This document shows positions 15,932-25,482 of a stretch of DNA of 64,000 nucleotides, piece after piece. The position numbers were made by a program, and so were the translations under genes. The first letter of the stretch is position 1. Each line of letters starts with the position of its first letter. A model generated the notes under the pieces. That model saw nothing but the letters and a program-made list of their open reading frames with translations, was not told the origin of the DNA and made no database searches. Source of the stretch: JAWWOL01 sp963797535 (GTDB lineage Bacteria; Actinomycetota; Actinomycetes; JAWWOL01); NCBI GenBank assembly GCA_963797535.1, contig CAWCPQ010000001.1:1860001-1924000 (forward strand). Direction: 5' to 3'.

Positions 15932-17905
15932 ATGGACGAGGACCTCGCCCCCATGCCAGCACGCCCGCGGCCGCTGGGTGAGCTCGCTCGCGGTCTGGCG
16001 GTCTTTGCCGTCTACCTCGTCGTCACCGGCATCGACTGGTCCGGTCGTACGGCCGCAGCCCACCGCCACGCGACCGACATCCTCGACCTCGAGCGCAGGC
16101 TCCACCTCGACCCGGAGCTGAGCCTCAACCAGTGGCTGGCGCCGCACCAGGTCCTGCGGGTCCTCGCCAACTACGAGTACGCCATCACGTACGTCATCAG
16201 TGCGTTCGCGCTCCTGCTGTGGCTGTGGCACAAGCGGCCGGAGCTCTACGCATGGGCGCGCACCACCTTCATCTGGCTCAACCTCGTGGCCATCGCCTGC
16301 TTCGCGATCTACCCGCTCGCTCCACCGCGGCTGATGCCGGAACAGGGATTCGTCGACACCGTCAGCAGCGGGCACACCTGGGGTTCGTGGGGCTCGCCCC
16401 TGGTCGGGCACGCCAACCAGCTGGCCGCCATGCCCTCGCTGCACTTCGGCTGGGCGCTGTGGGTCAGCGTGGTTCTCGCGGAGATCTCGAGCACCCGGCG
16501 GATCCAGGCGGTCAGCGGCCTGCACGTGCTGCTGACCTTGTGGGTGATCCTCGCAACGGCGAACCACTTCCTGTTCGACGGGGTGGCAGCGGTAGTGCTG
16601 GTGCTTGCGTGCGTCCGGCTGATCCCGGCCGAGTCGGCCCGCAAGGTGGCGGCCGCTGACGCCTTCTTCCTGTACGTGGAACGTCCGACAGCTCCCCAGC
16701 ACGTCGGCGGGGTCGTCCTGCTGGACCTGTCCACGCGAGGCGGGGTGCCACCGAGCCGCGAGGAGGTGGCGGAACGGGTGCGCGAACAGCTGGGCGCGCT
16801 ACCGCGGTTCTGCCAGGTGCTCGGCCTGCGTCGCTGGCGGCGACCCGTGTGGCGACAGGCAGACCACGTCGACTGGGAGTGGCACGTTCCCCTCGTCGAC
16901 CTCACCGGCCCCGAGGGCCGGCCGGGTGGGCTCGACGCGTTCCACCGGCTGGTCGCCGAGCTTGCGGCAACGCCGCTGCCACGGGACCGGCCACTGTGGC
17001 GGCTGGTGACCGTGCACGGCATCGACGAGGGCACCGCGGGTGTGGTCCTCATCGTTCACCACGTAGTAGCCGACGGCATCGGCACCGTGGCGCAGGCACT
17101 GCGGCTGCTGACGCCTCCGCTGGATCAGCGCCACGCTCCTCCGGTGCGCCGGACCAAGGGCTGGGCGGCTGTCACCGGCGTGGTCACCGGCATCGCCCAG
17201 CTGGCCCGCGACGGCAGCGCACGCGACCCGTTGCCGGGCGGCGACACGAGCAACCGCTCCTTCGCGACGGTCGAGCTGCCGCTGCGGACCCTGCGCACCA
17301 CGGCCAGGGGGCACGGTGTGCGTACGACCGATGTCGTGCTGGCGGCTGTGGCCGGGGGGCTCGGGCGCGCGATGGTGCCCGTACGAGACGAGGTCAGGAC
17401 GGCCGTGCCCCTGATGATGCGCGACCCCGCGACCGCCGCCGAGGGCAACGTGACGGCCGCGGTCATGGTCGACCTGCCGGTGGCTCCAGGCGCCGAGAGC
17501 GAGCGGCTGGCCGAGATCGCCAGCAGGACTGGCCGGCTCGCCAGCCCGAGCCGGGCGATGGCCTCGCGCTTCGTGATGCTCGCTACCGGCGCCGTGTTTC
17601 CCGCCGGGCTGCACGCCTGGTTCTCCCGTACGGTCTACGGCCACCGCTACTTCTCCGCCATCGTCTCCGACATGCCGGGGCCGCCGACCCAGCTCTACCT
17701 GCTCGGCGCGCGGCTGCAGGCCGCCTACCCACTGCTGCCGCTCGCGCCGCGGGCGCCGATCGCGGTCGGCGGGCTCAGCTGGAACGGCGTGCTGTGCGTC
17801 GGCATCAGCACCGACCCCGCCGTGGTCCCGGCCGACGACCTCGCCGCTGCGATGTCGGAGGTGCTCGCCGCGCTGGCCCCTGACACAGCGACAACACTGC
17901 CGTAA
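15932..17905 (+). CDS. PAP2-type phosphatase/inositolphosphotransferase fused to a wax ester synthase/diacylglycerol acyltransferase
   Basis: A 657-residue fusion. Residues ~15-235 are a polytopic PAP2 (AUR1-like) domain with AMPSLHFGWALW and a late ATANHFLFDGVAAV, matching the PSLH and NHxxxD active-site blocks. From ~238 a complete WS/DGAT domain follows: AADAFFLYVERPTAPQHVGG, catalytic HHVVADG at H376-H377, and the C-terminal SDMPGPPTQLYLLGARL and VGGLSWNGVLCVGI. WS/DGAT enzymes acylate diacylglycerol or fatty alcohols. The fusion could couple phosphatidate (or a lipid phosphate) dephosphorylation to acylation at the membrane (inference). Located immediately before the hopanoid operon. Confidence 0.88.
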   Translation: MDEDLAPMPARPRPLGELARGLAVFAVYLVVTGIDWSGRTAAAHRHATDILDLERRLHLDPELSLNQWLAPHQVLRVLANYEYAITYVISAFALLLWLWHKRPELYAWARTTFIWLNLVAIACFAIYPLAPPRLMPEQGFVDTVSSGHTWGSWGSPLVGHANQLAAMPSLHFGWALWVSVVLAEISSTRRIQAVSGLHVLLTLWVILATANHFLFDGVAAVVLVLACVRLIPAESARKVAAADAFFLYVERPTAPQHVGGVVLLDLSTRGGVPPSREEVAERVREQLGALPRFCQVLGLRRWRRPVWRQADHVDWEWHVPLVDLTGPEGRPGGLDAFHRLVAELAATPLPRDRPLWRLVTVHGIDEGTAGVVLIVHHVVADGIGTVAQALRLLTPPLDQRHAPPVRRTKGWAAVTGVVTGIAQLARDGSARDPLPGGDTSNRSFATVELPLRTLRTTARGHGVRTTDVVLAAVAGGLGRAMVPVRDEVRTAVPLMMRDPATAAEGNVTAAVMVDLPVAPGAESERLAEIASRTGRLASPSRAMASRFVMLATGAVFPAGLHAWFSRTVYGHRYFSAIVSDMPGPPTQLYLLGARLQAAYPLLPLAPRAPIAVGGLSWNGVLCVGISTDPAVVPADDLAAAMSEVLAALAPDTATTLP

Positions 17906-18014
17906 CAGCCCGTTCTCCTGAGTCCCGGGATTTGTACGCGCGTGACAAAGAGCGGGCGCTTTGATGTTGCATTGCTGCGCGGACGCAGCGCTATCCGCGA
18001 CAGAGCATGGAGTA

Positions 18015-18884
18015 ATGCGCGAGGGTGCCGGATCCACGGCTCTGACGGCGTACACCACGCCGCCTGCGGTGCTGCGCGGCCTCGAGCGGGCAGAGAACTT
18101 CCCGGTCGCGCTGCGCCTGCTACCAGTACGCACCCGGCGCCACCTTGGTTCGATCTACGACGTCGCCAGGGTGATCGACAACCTTGGTGACCAGGCCAAC
18201 GGCGACCGTGGCGCGCTGTTGCTGGCGTTCCGCAGGGACCTTGACCTGGTCTGGAGCACGGGCCGGCCGACCTCGCCCGTGCTCCAGCAGCTGGTCCCGA
18301 CGGTTCGCGAGGTCGCGCTCAGCATCGAGCCGTTCGACCGGCTGGTGCGGGCAAACCTGCAGGACCAGGAGATCCACGAGTACGAGACTTTCACCGCGCT
18401 GGCCGACTACTGCACACTGTCGGCCAACCCGGTCGGGCGCCTGGTCCTGGACGTGTTCGGCGCCTCGACTCCGCGAACCAGGGCACTGTCCGACGACGTG
18501 TGCACCGCGCTGCAGCTGCTGGAGTTCTGGCAGGACGTCGCCGAGGACCGGGCGATCGGCCGGGTCTATCTCCCGCGCGAGACGTTGCGCGCACATGGCG
18601 CTCAGGACCGAGAGCTCGACTCCGCCCACACCTCCCCGGCCCTGCGCAGAGCCCTCCTGGCCGAGACCATGCGCGCAGAACTGCTGCTGGACAGCGGAAC
18701 TGACCTTCTCCGGCTCCTGCACGGCTGGGCCAGGATCGCGGTCGCCGGCTACGTCGCGGGAGGACGCGCAACGGTACGCGCTCTGCGTCGCGCCGACTTC
18801 GACGTCCTGGCCGGAGCACCGCACCCCCGTCGGCGCGACACCGTGGCCCGCGCCGTGCTGCTCCTGTCCGGAGGGTCACGATGA
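18015..18884 (+). CDS. hpnC: HpnC, squalene synthase (hydroxysqualene-forming step of the three-enzyme route)
   Basis: A 289-residue trans-isoprenyl diphosphate synthase fold. In the HpnCDE route HpnC converts presqualene diphosphate to hydroxysqualene. Seen: early AENFPVALRLLPVRTRRHL, first aspartate region VARVIDNLGDQA, and FWQDVAEDRAIGRVYLPRET as the second. It is the first of a set whose stop/start codons overlap (ATGA with hpnD). ATG 18015 was chosen because the conserved fold begins shortly after; ATG 17964 is in frame and possible. Confidence 0.92.
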   Translation: MREGAGSTALTAYTTPPAVLRGLERAENFPVALRLLPVRTRRHLGSIYDVARVIDNLGDQANGDRGALLLAFRRDLDLVWSTGRPTSPVLQQLVPTVREVALSIEPFDRLVRANLQDQEIHEYETFTALADYCTLSANPVGRLVLDVFGASTPRTRALSDDVCTALQLLEFWQDVAEDRAIGRVYLPRETLRAHGAQDRELDSAHTSPALRRALLAETMRAELLLDSGTDLLRLLHGWARIAVAGYVAGGRATVRALRRADFDVLAGAPHPRRRDTVARAVLLLSGGSR

Positions 18885-19738
18885 CAGCCGCGCTGACCGA
18901 TGCCTACGCCGAGTGCGAGGCGATCACCAAGTCGGAGGCGCGGAACTTCTACTACGGGATTCGGCTGCTGCCGGCGGGCAAGCGTTCGGCCCTGAGCGCG
19001 GTCTACGCCCTCGCCCGCCGAATCGATGACATCGGCGACGGCAGCCTGCCAGTACCCGAGAAGCTCACCGCTCTCGCGGACGTGCGAGCGTCGCTGTCCC
19101 GTCGGGACAACTCCGACCCGGTCATGGCAGCCGTACACGACGCCGCACGTCGTTTTCCCTTGCCGCTCGGGGCTTTCGGCGAGCTGATCGACGGGGTCGA
19201 GATGGACGTGGTCGGTCGGCGCTACGCCACGTTCGACGAGCTCGTGACCTACTGCACCTGCGTCGCCGGGTCGATCGGACGGCTGTCGCTCAGCATCTTC
19301 GGCGGCAGCGAGGAGTGGCGTGCGCCCGCCTACGCCAATGCACTCGGGGTCGCCTTGCAGCAGACCAACATCCTCCGCGACGTGCGCGAGGACCTGGTGC
19401 TCGGCCGGGTCTATCTGCCCGCCGAGGACCTCGAGCGGTTCGGGGTCGACCTCCGGCTGACCGGCGACGGACGGCTCGACGACTGCGACGGCGCGCTCGA
19501 CGCCCTGATCCGGGACGCGGCGGCCCGCGCATCCGCCTGGTACGACGACGGTCTGCGGCTGCTGCCGTTGCTCGACCGGCGTAGCGCGGCCTGCTGCGCT
19601 GCGATGGCCGGCATCTACCGGGCGCTCCTCGACCGGATCGAGCACGATCCCCGACCGTCGTACGAGCACCGACTTTCCTTGTCGGGCTGGGAAAAGACGC
19701 GCGTCGCTGCTAGGGCGATGGCAGGGCGAGCGGCATGA
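18881..19738 (+). CDS. hpnD: HpnD, presqualene diphosphate synthase
   Basis: A 285-residue squalene/phytoene synthase family enzyme that condenses two farnesyl diphosphates to presqualene diphosphate. Seen: SEARNFYYGIRLLPAGKR, first aspartate motif YALARRIDDIGDG, YCTCVAGSIG, and second motif NILRDVREDLVLGRVYLPAE. Overlaps hpnC and hpnE by 4 bases each, so the three are translated as a unit. Confidence 0.94.
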   Translation: MTAALTDAYAECEAITKSEARNFYYGIRLLPAGKRSALSAVYALARRIDDIGDGSLPVPEKLTALADVRASLSRRDNSDPVMAAVHDAARRFPLPLGAFGELIDGVEMDVVGRRYATFDELVTYCTCVAGSIGRLSLSIFGGSEEWRAPAYANALGVALQQTNILRDVREDLVLGRVYLPAEDLERFGVDLRLTGDGRLDDCDGALDALIRDAAARASAWYDDGLRLLPLLDRRSAACCAAMAGIYRALLDRIEHDPRPSYEHRLSLSGWEKTRVAARAMAGRAA

Positions 19739-21099
19739 CCAGGGCCGGCGTCGTGGTCATCGGGGGCGGCCTGGCCGGCTTGACCACAGCGCTGCGCTGC
19801 GCCGACAACGGCTGGGACGTGACGCTGCTCGAGGCAAAGCCCCGCCTTGGCGGCCAGACCTACTCCTTCGCCCGCGGCGACCTCCTGGTGGACAACGGGC
19901 AGCACGTGTTCCTGCGGTGCTGCACGGCTTACCGTGAGCTGCTGGCACGCCTGGGCGTGTCCCGGCTGGTGCGGCTGCAGGAACGCTTGGACGTACCCAT
20001 CGTCGACTCCGTCACCGGCAGGCACCACCGGCTGCGCCGCAACAACCTGCCGGCACCGCTGCACCTGGCGCCGGCGCTGCTTCGCTACCGGGCGTTGTCC
20101 CCACGCCAGCGGGTGCGACTCGCCGTTGCCATGCGGGCGATGACCAACGTGGACCGGGAGAGCGTGGACGACACCAGCTTCGGTGACTGGCTGCGCTCGC
20201 ACGGACAAGACGCCCGTACGGTGGCAGCGGTCTGGGACCTGATCGGCGTTGCCACCCTCAACGCCCGGGCCGACGACGCGTCACTTTCCCTTGCTGCCAC
20301 TGTGTTTCAGATCGGACTGCTCACCGACACCGATGCCGGCGACCTGGGCTGGTCGGAGGTGCCGTTGCAGCAGCTGCACGGTGATCCGGCGGCAGCCGAG
20401 CTGGGGCGCATCGGCGGGACAGTTCGTCGCAATGCCAAGGTCGAGGCGATCTCGCCGGTCAGCGACGGCTGGTCGGTGCTGCTGCGCGACGGCGAGGAGC
20501 TGAGTGCTGATGCCGTCGTACTCGCCGTGCCGCCCGCGGCGGCCGAGTCCCTGCTGCCGGAGGGCGCCACCTCGCTGCCGGCGGGCTGGTCGGCGACGCT
20601 CGGCACCGCAGCGATCGTCAACGCAAACTTCACTTTCGCGGACCGGGTGATGGACGAGCGCTACACCGCCGTCCTCGGCTCGGTGATTCCGTGGGTGTTC
20701 GACTGCACCGACCGGGTCGGCCTGACCGGCGGGCAAGCCATCACCGTGCCCATCTCCGCAGCCGATGCCTTGATCGACGTGCCGGCTGCCGACCTTCGCG
20801 ACCGGGTACTCGATGCGCTCGGCACCGTACTGCCACGGACCCGCTCGACGCCGATGACCGACTGGTTCATCACCCGTGAGCGGGAAGCAACCTTCCGTCC
20901 CTCGCCGGGCAGCCAGTCGCTGCGTCCCGGCCCGGAGACCTCGCTGCCGGGCCTGCTGCTGGCCGGCGCATGGACCGACACCGGCTGGCCCGCGACGATG
21001 GAGGGAGCGGTACGCAGCGGCAACGCGGCCGCTCGTGCCCTCGGCGGTCCCCGGCGCAACGCGCTCATCACGAGCACGACCGAGGGAGTATCCGCGTGA
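19735..21099 (+). CDS. hpnE: HpnE, hydroxysqualene dehydroxylase (squalene-associated FAD-dependent desaturase)
   Basis: A 454-residue flavoprotein that reduces hydroxysqualene to squalene. N-terminal FAD motif VVVIGGGLAGLTTALRCADN, then LLEAKPRLGGQTYSF and NGQHVFLRCC; the C-terminal amine-oxidase-type block is LPGLLLAGAWTDTGWPATME with GAVRSGNAAARAL. Overlaps hpnD (ATGA) and the polyprenyl synthase gene (GTGA). Confidence 0.93.
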   Translation: MTRAGVVVIGGGLAGLTTALRCADNGWDVTLLEAKPRLGGQTYSFARGDLLVDNGQHVFLRCCTAYRELLARLGVSRLVRLQERLDVPIVDSVTGRHHRLRRNNLPAPLHLAPALLRYRALSPRQRVRLAVAMRAMTNVDRESVDDTSFGDWLRSHGQDARTVAAVWDLIGVATLNARADDASLSLAATVFQIGLLTDTDAGDLGWSEVPLQQLHGDPAAAELGRIGGTVRRNAKVEAISPVSDGWSVLLRDGEELSADAVVLAVPPAAAESLLPEGATSLPAGWSATLGTAAIVNANFTFADRVMDERYTAVLGSVIPWVFDCTDRVGLTGGQAITVPISAADALIDVPAADLRDRVLDALGTVLPRTRSTPMTDWFITREREATFRPSPGSQSLRPGPETSLPGLLLAGAWTDTGWPATMEGAVRSGNAAARALGGPRRNALITSTTEGVSA

Positions 21100-22112
21100 C
21101 CATCGCCTTCCCGGTAGCCCTGTCCGAGACCCAGCAGCTGGTGCAGCCAGCGCTTCGCCGGGCGTTGGATGCGCTGGATCCGCAGACCAGGGCCCGTGCC
21201 TCGTACCACCTGGGGTGGACCGGTGCCGACGGCCGGCCGGAGAGCGGCGGCGGGGGCAAGTCGCTGCGCCCGGCGCTGGCCCTGCTCTCGGCCCGGGCGG
21301 CCGGCGCGGACGCCGACGTGGCCGTGCCCGGAGCCGTTGCGGTCGAGCTGGTGCACAACTTCTCCCTGCTGCACGACGACTTGATGGACGGGGACCTGTC
21401 CCGCAGGCACCGGCCGACGGTGTGGGCGCTGTGGGGTCCGCCGAGCGCGATCCTGGTCGGCGACGCGATGCTCACCCTCGCCCACCAGGTGCTGCTCGAG
21501 ATCCCCGGCGACACCGGCCCGGCGGCCTCGCGGCTGCTGGCCGGGTCGACCCAGCGCCTCATCCGCGGCCAGGTCGAGGACGTCCATTTCGAGGGCAGGG
21601 CGGACGTGACGCTCGACCAGTGCCTCGAGATGGCCGCGGGAAAGACCGGGGCGCTGATCGCCGCCAGCTGCGCCATCGGCGCCGTGCTCGCGGGCGCGCC
21701 GGACCGGCTGGTCCGGGCGCTCAGTGACTTCGGGATGCAGCTCGGACTGGCTTTCCAGCTCGTGGACGACGTCCTCGGGATCTGGGGCGACCCCGACGTG
21801 ACCGGCAAGCCGGTGCTGTCCGACCTGCGTTCCCGCAAGAACTCGCTGCCGGTCAGCTACGCCCTCAGCCGGGGCGACCACGTGTCGGCGGAGCTGCGGG
21901 CGTGGCTGGCCGACGGCGACTGCGAGAACGAAGCGCGACTCAGCCTGATCGCCGCGCTGGTCGAGGTCGGCGGGGGCCGCGCCTGGGCCGAGCAGGAGGC
22001 CGAACGCCGGGTGCGCGACGGGGTCGAGCTGCTCACCACTGCCGGCATCCCGACCGAGGTGCGCGACGAGCTGTCGGCCATCGGCGAGTTCATCGTGGCG
22101 AGGCGGCACTGA
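21096..22112 (+). CDS. Polyprenyl diphosphate synthase (farnesyl/geranylgeranyl type)
   Basis: A 338-residue prenyltransferase that would supply C15 (or C20) diphosphate to HpnD. GTG start at 21096 in GTGA overlap, with GAGGGAG upstream. Key parts: GGGGKSLRPALALLSARA, first aspartate-rich motif HDDLMDGD (D94, D95, D98), second region FQLVDDVLGIWGD, which lacks the third Asp of the usual DDxxD. The two bulky residues before the first motif (NFSLL) do not settle chain length. Overlaps shc by one base. Confidence 0.9.
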   Translation: MTIAFPVALSETQQLVQPALRRALDALDPQTRARASYHLGWTGADGRPESGGGGKSLRPALALLSARAAGADADVAVPGAVAVELVHNFSLLHDDLMDGDLSRRHRPTVWALWGPPSAILVGDAMLTLAHQVLLEIPGDTGPAASRLLAGSTQRLIRGQVEDVHFEGRADVTLDQCLEMAAGKTGALIAASCAIGAVLAGAPDRLVRALSDFGMQLGLAFQLVDDVLGIWGDPDVTGKPVLSDLRSRKNSLPVSYALSRGDHVSAELRAWLADGDCENEARLSLIAALVEVGGGRAWAEQEAERRVRDGVELLTTAGIPTEVRDELSAIGEFIVARRH

Positions 22113-23998
22113 TGACTGTTGCCGCCCACCACCCGTCCACGGCACGTGCGGAGACCGACGTCGGCCCGGCGATCGACGCTGCCGTCGGCTACCTGCGCCG
22201 AACCCAGGACCCCGCCGGCTGGTGGAAGGGTGAGCTCGAGACCAACGTCACCATCGAGGCAGAAGACCTGCTGCTCAGGGAGTTCCTCGGCATCCTGACC
22301 GATGACGTGGCTGACGAGACCGCCCGTTGGATCAGGTCGAAACAACGTGACGACGGCAGCTGGGCCACGTTCTACGGCGGTCCCGGCGACGTCTCCACCA
22401 GCGTCGAGGCCTGGGTGGCGCTGCGACTGGCCGGCGACCTGCCCGACGCTCCGCACATGACTGCGGCAGCCGGCTTCATTGGCACCGCCGGCGGGGTCGA
22501 GCGCTCACGGGTCTTCACCCGCATCTGGTTGGCGCTGTTCGGCCTCTGGGGCTGGGACGCTCTGCCCACCCTACCGCCGGAGCTGATCCTGCTGCCTCGT
22601 CGGGTGCCGCTCAACATCTACGACTTTGCCTGCTGGGCAAGGCAAACGATCGTGCCACTCACCGTTGTGTCCACTCTTCGCCCCTCCCGTCCGCTCGGCT
22701 TCGGCATCGACGAGCTGCGGTCTGGGCAGGTAGCGACTTCCGCGACGAAGCCGTTCTCCGCCGCCGGTGCGTTCGCGCTGCTGGACCGAGTGCTGGCCGC
22801 CTATGCCAGGCACCCGTTGCGCCCGCTGCGGCGCCACGCCATGCGCAGGGCAGCGGAGTGGGTCGTCGCCCACCAGGAGGCTGACGGGTCCTGGGGCGGG
22901 ATCCAGCCGCCGTGGGTCTACTCGCTGCTGGCCCTGCACCTGCTCGGCTACCCGCTCGACCACCCGTGCGTCAGAGCCGGGATCGACGGCCTCGAGGGCT
23001 TTGTCGTCCGCGAACAGACGCCGAACGGCACCGTACGACGGCTCGAGGCGTGCCAGTCGCCGGTGTGGGACACCGCCCTGGCGCTGACGGCGCTGCTCGA
23101 CGCCGACGTCTCCGCCGAGGATGGCTCCGTGCGCCGGGCCTCGGACTGGCTGGTCGGCGAGGAGATCACCGTCACCGGCGACTGGTCCGTACGCCGCCCG
23201 ACGCTCGCTCCGGGCGGCTGGGCGTTCGAGTTCGCCAACGACGGCTACCCCGACACCGACGACGCTGCCGAGGTGCTGCTGGCACTCGGCCGGACCAGGC
23301 GCAGCGGTGACCCGAGCGTCAGACGCGGCATCGACTGGGTGGTCGGCATGCAGTCAGCCGACGGCGGCTGGGGCGCCTTCGACGCCGACAACACCAGCCG
23401 GCTGCCGAACCTGCTGCCCTTCTGCGACTTCGGCGAGGTCGTCGACCCACCGTCTGCCGACGTGACCGCGCATGTCGTGGAGATGCTTGCCCACGCCGGC
23501 ACGGGGTCGCAGCCGCTGGTCCGCGGCGTGCAGTGGCTACTCGACGCGCAGGAGCCGGACGGGTCGTGGTTCGGTCGCTGGGGCGCCAACTATGTGTACG
23601 GGACCGGCGCAGTGCTGCCAGCCCTGATGGCGGCAGGCGTCGGTCGGCATCACCCGGCTGTCCTTCGCGGAGCGCAGTGGCTGGAGCAGCACCAGGGCCA
23701 CGACGGCGGCTGGGGCGAGGACCTCCGCTCCTACCGGGACCCGTCCTGGAAAGGGCGCGGCGCCTCGACGCCGTCGCAGACCGCTTGGGCCCTGTTGGGC
23801 CTCATGGCTGCGGTCGGTGACGCGACAGCGATCGAGCGAGGCATCGCCTGGCTGGTCGACCGGCAGCACGAGGACGGAAGCTGGGACGAACCACAGTTCA
23901 CGGGCACGGGCTTTCCCGGCGACTTCTACATCAACTACCACCTCTACCGGCAGGTGTTTCCGCTCAGCGCGCTGGGTCGCTACCGGGGGACACGATGA
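22112..23998 (+). CDS. shc: Squalene-hopene cyclase
   Basis: A 628-residue class II terpene cyclase that folds squalene into hopene/hopanol at the membrane. The catalytic DxDD is D381-T-D383-D384 in NDGYPDTDDAAEVLLAL. QW-type repeats are visible (DGSWATFYGGPG, DGSWGGIQPPWVYSLL, ADGGWGAFDADNT, DGSWFGRWGANYVYGTG, HDGGWGEDLRSY). Length is normal for the family. TGATG junction with the prenyl synthase and ATGA with the next gene. Confidence 0.96.
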   Translation: MTVAAHHPSTARAETDVGPAIDAAVGYLRRTQDPAGWWKGELETNVTIEAEDLLLREFLGILTDDVADETARWIRSKQRDDGSWATFYGGPGDVSTSVEAWVALRLAGDLPDAPHMTAAAGFIGTAGGVERSRVFTRIWLALFGLWGWDALPTLPPELILLPRRVPLNIYDFACWARQTIVPLTVVSTLRPSRPLGFGIDELRSGQVATSATKPFSAAGAFALLDRVLAAYARHPLRPLRRHAMRRAAEWVVAHQEADGSWGGIQPPWVYSLLALHLLGYPLDHPCVRAGIDGLEGFVVREQTPNGTVRRLEACQSPVWDTALALTALLDADVSAEDGSVRRASDWLVGEEITVTGDWSVRRPTLAPGGWAFEFANDGYPDTDDAAEVLLALGRTRRSGDPSVRRGIDWVVGMQSADGGWGAFDADNTSRLPNLLPFCDFGEVVDPPSADVTAHVVEMLAHAGTGSQPLVRGVQWLLDAQEPDGSWFGRWGANYVYGTGAVLPALMAAGVGRHHPAVLRGAQWLEQHQGHDGGWGEDLRSYRDPSWKGRGASTPSQTAWALLGLMAAVGDATAIERGIAWLVDRQHEDGSWDEPQFTGTGFPGDFYINYHLYRQVFPLSALGRYRGTR

Positions 23999-25479
23999 CG
24001 TCGCGTCAGCCGGTCGTCGCGACAGCCCTGCTGATCGAGCGGCTGGCACTCACCGGCGCGCTCCGACCGACCCGGCTCGTGCACGCCGGCATGGGGGCGG
24101 TCCGCGTCCGTCGGCACGCGGATCGTCTCGGCACGGGAGCAATACTCACCGCCGGTCTCGCTGGCGGCGTCGCGGCCGGCATCGAGCCCGGCGACCTCGT
24201 GGTCGCGAGCGAGGTCGTCGACGGCGCCCGCAGGACGCCCGTACCCTCGGCAGCCCTGCTGGCAGCGGCGCTTCGTCGTCGAGGGCTGGCAGTACACCTG
24301 GGCCCGGTTGCCGCCAGCAGCACGATCGTCCACGACCGTACAACCCTTGCAGAACAGGGGATCCTGGCGATCGACATGGAGTCCGGAGCGTTCGCCGATC
24401 TGGCCACCGGCCGGCCCTTCGCTGTTGTCCGTGCTGTCGTCGACACGCAACGCCTCCCGCTCCTGCGCCCCGGAACCCCCGCGCGCGGCGTGAAAGCGCT
24501 GCGCAACCTCCGCCTGGCGGCGCCAGCGATGCTCGAGTGGGTCGCGGCCACAGCGGACCGCGAGGTCCTGCTTGCCGGGCCGAGGTCATTCTGTGCCGGT
24601 GTCGAGCGAGCCATCGACATCGTGGAGAGGGCGCTGGAACGGTACGAGAAGCCCATCTACGTCCGCCGTCAGATCGTGCACAATGCCCACGTGGTAAGGG
24701 ATCTGCAGCAACGCGGCGCGGTGTTCGTGGACGAGGTCGACGAAGTGCCCGACGGCGCGCGACTGGTGTTCGCGGCGCACGGCGTCTCGCCAGCCGTCCG
24801 CGACCAGGCCGAACGTCGTCACCTCGACGTCATCGACGCCACCTGCCCCCTGGTCGCCAAGGTGCACAACGAGGTGCGCCGCTACTCAGGCTACGGGGAC
24901 ACCGTCTTCGTCATCGGCCACCGCAACCACGAAGAGGTGGAGGGAACCGTTGGCGAGGCTCCAGGCAACGTACTCCTGGTCGAGAACGCCGAACAGGCAG
25001 CAGAAGTAGCGCCGCCGGACCCCGGCCGGGTCGCCTACGTGATGCAGACGACGCTGGCCGTCGACGAGGCCGAGCAGATCGCTGGCATCCTGCGCGAACG
25101 GTTCCCGGCTTTGAGCTCACCCCGCACGGACGACATCTGCTACGCGACGACCAACCGGCAGGCGGCCGTACGAGGGATCGCTCGTCGTTGTGATCTCGTC
25201 CTGGTCATCGGCTCCCCCAACTCGTCCAACTCCCGCCGGCTGGTGGAGGTGGCCGAACGCGAAGGCACCGTGGCTCACCTGGTCGACGACGCCTCGCACG
25301 TCGACCTGCGCTGGCTTGCGGGGGTGCGCCGGATCGGCATCACAGCAGGCGCGTCAGCCCCACCGGTGCTGGTGGACGAGCTTGTGCAGTGCCTCCGCGG
25401 CCTGGGCTCCGTACACAGCCAGGAGACGGTGGCTGCCGTCGAGGACATTCAATTCACCCTCCCGAGGGAAGTGACCTGA
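23995..25479 (+). CDS. Fusion: HpnG-like adenosylhopane nucleosidase + IspH (HMBPP reductase)
   Basis: A 494-residue two-enzyme protein. Residues 1-~180 are a phosphorylase superfamily domain (TAGLAGGVAAGIEPGDLVVA and D127-M-E-S130), as in HpnG, which removes adenine from adenosylhopane. Residues ~189-490 are full-length IspH/LytB, the 4Fe-4S enzyme making IPP and DMAPP: EVLLAGPRSFCAGVERAIDI, AHGVSP, ATCPLVAKVH, CYATTNRQ. The three cluster cysteines C200, C284 and C382 are spaced 84 and 98 residues apart, close to E. coli IspH (12, 96, 197). No stop or start codon context separates the halves. The fusion joins the last step of isoprenoid supply to hopanoid tailoring in one operon. Confidence 0.92.
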   Translation: MTSRQPVVATALLIERLALTGALRPTRLVHAGMGAVRVRRHADRLGTGAILTAGLAGGVAAGIEPGDLVVASEVVDGARRTPVPSAALLAAALRRRGLAVHLGPVAASSTIVHDRTTLAEQGILAIDMESGAFADLATGRPFAVVRAVVDTQRLPLLRPGTPARGVKALRNLRLAAPAMLEWVAATADREVLLAGPRSFCAGVERAIDIVERALERYEKPIYVRRQIVHNAHVVRDLQQRGAVFVDEVDEVPDGARLVFAAHGVSPAVRDQAERRHLDVIDATCPLVAKVHNEVRRYSGYGDTVFVIGHRNHEEVEGTVGEAPGNVLLVENAEQAAEVAPPDPGRVAYVMQTTLAVDEAEQIAGILRERFPALSSPRTDDICYATTNRQAAVRGIARRCDLVLVIGSPNSSNSRRLVEVAEREGTVAHLVDDASHVDLRWLAGVRRIGITAGASAPPVLVDELVQCLRGLGSVHSQETVAAVEDIQFTLPREVT

Positions 25480-25482
25480 CCC

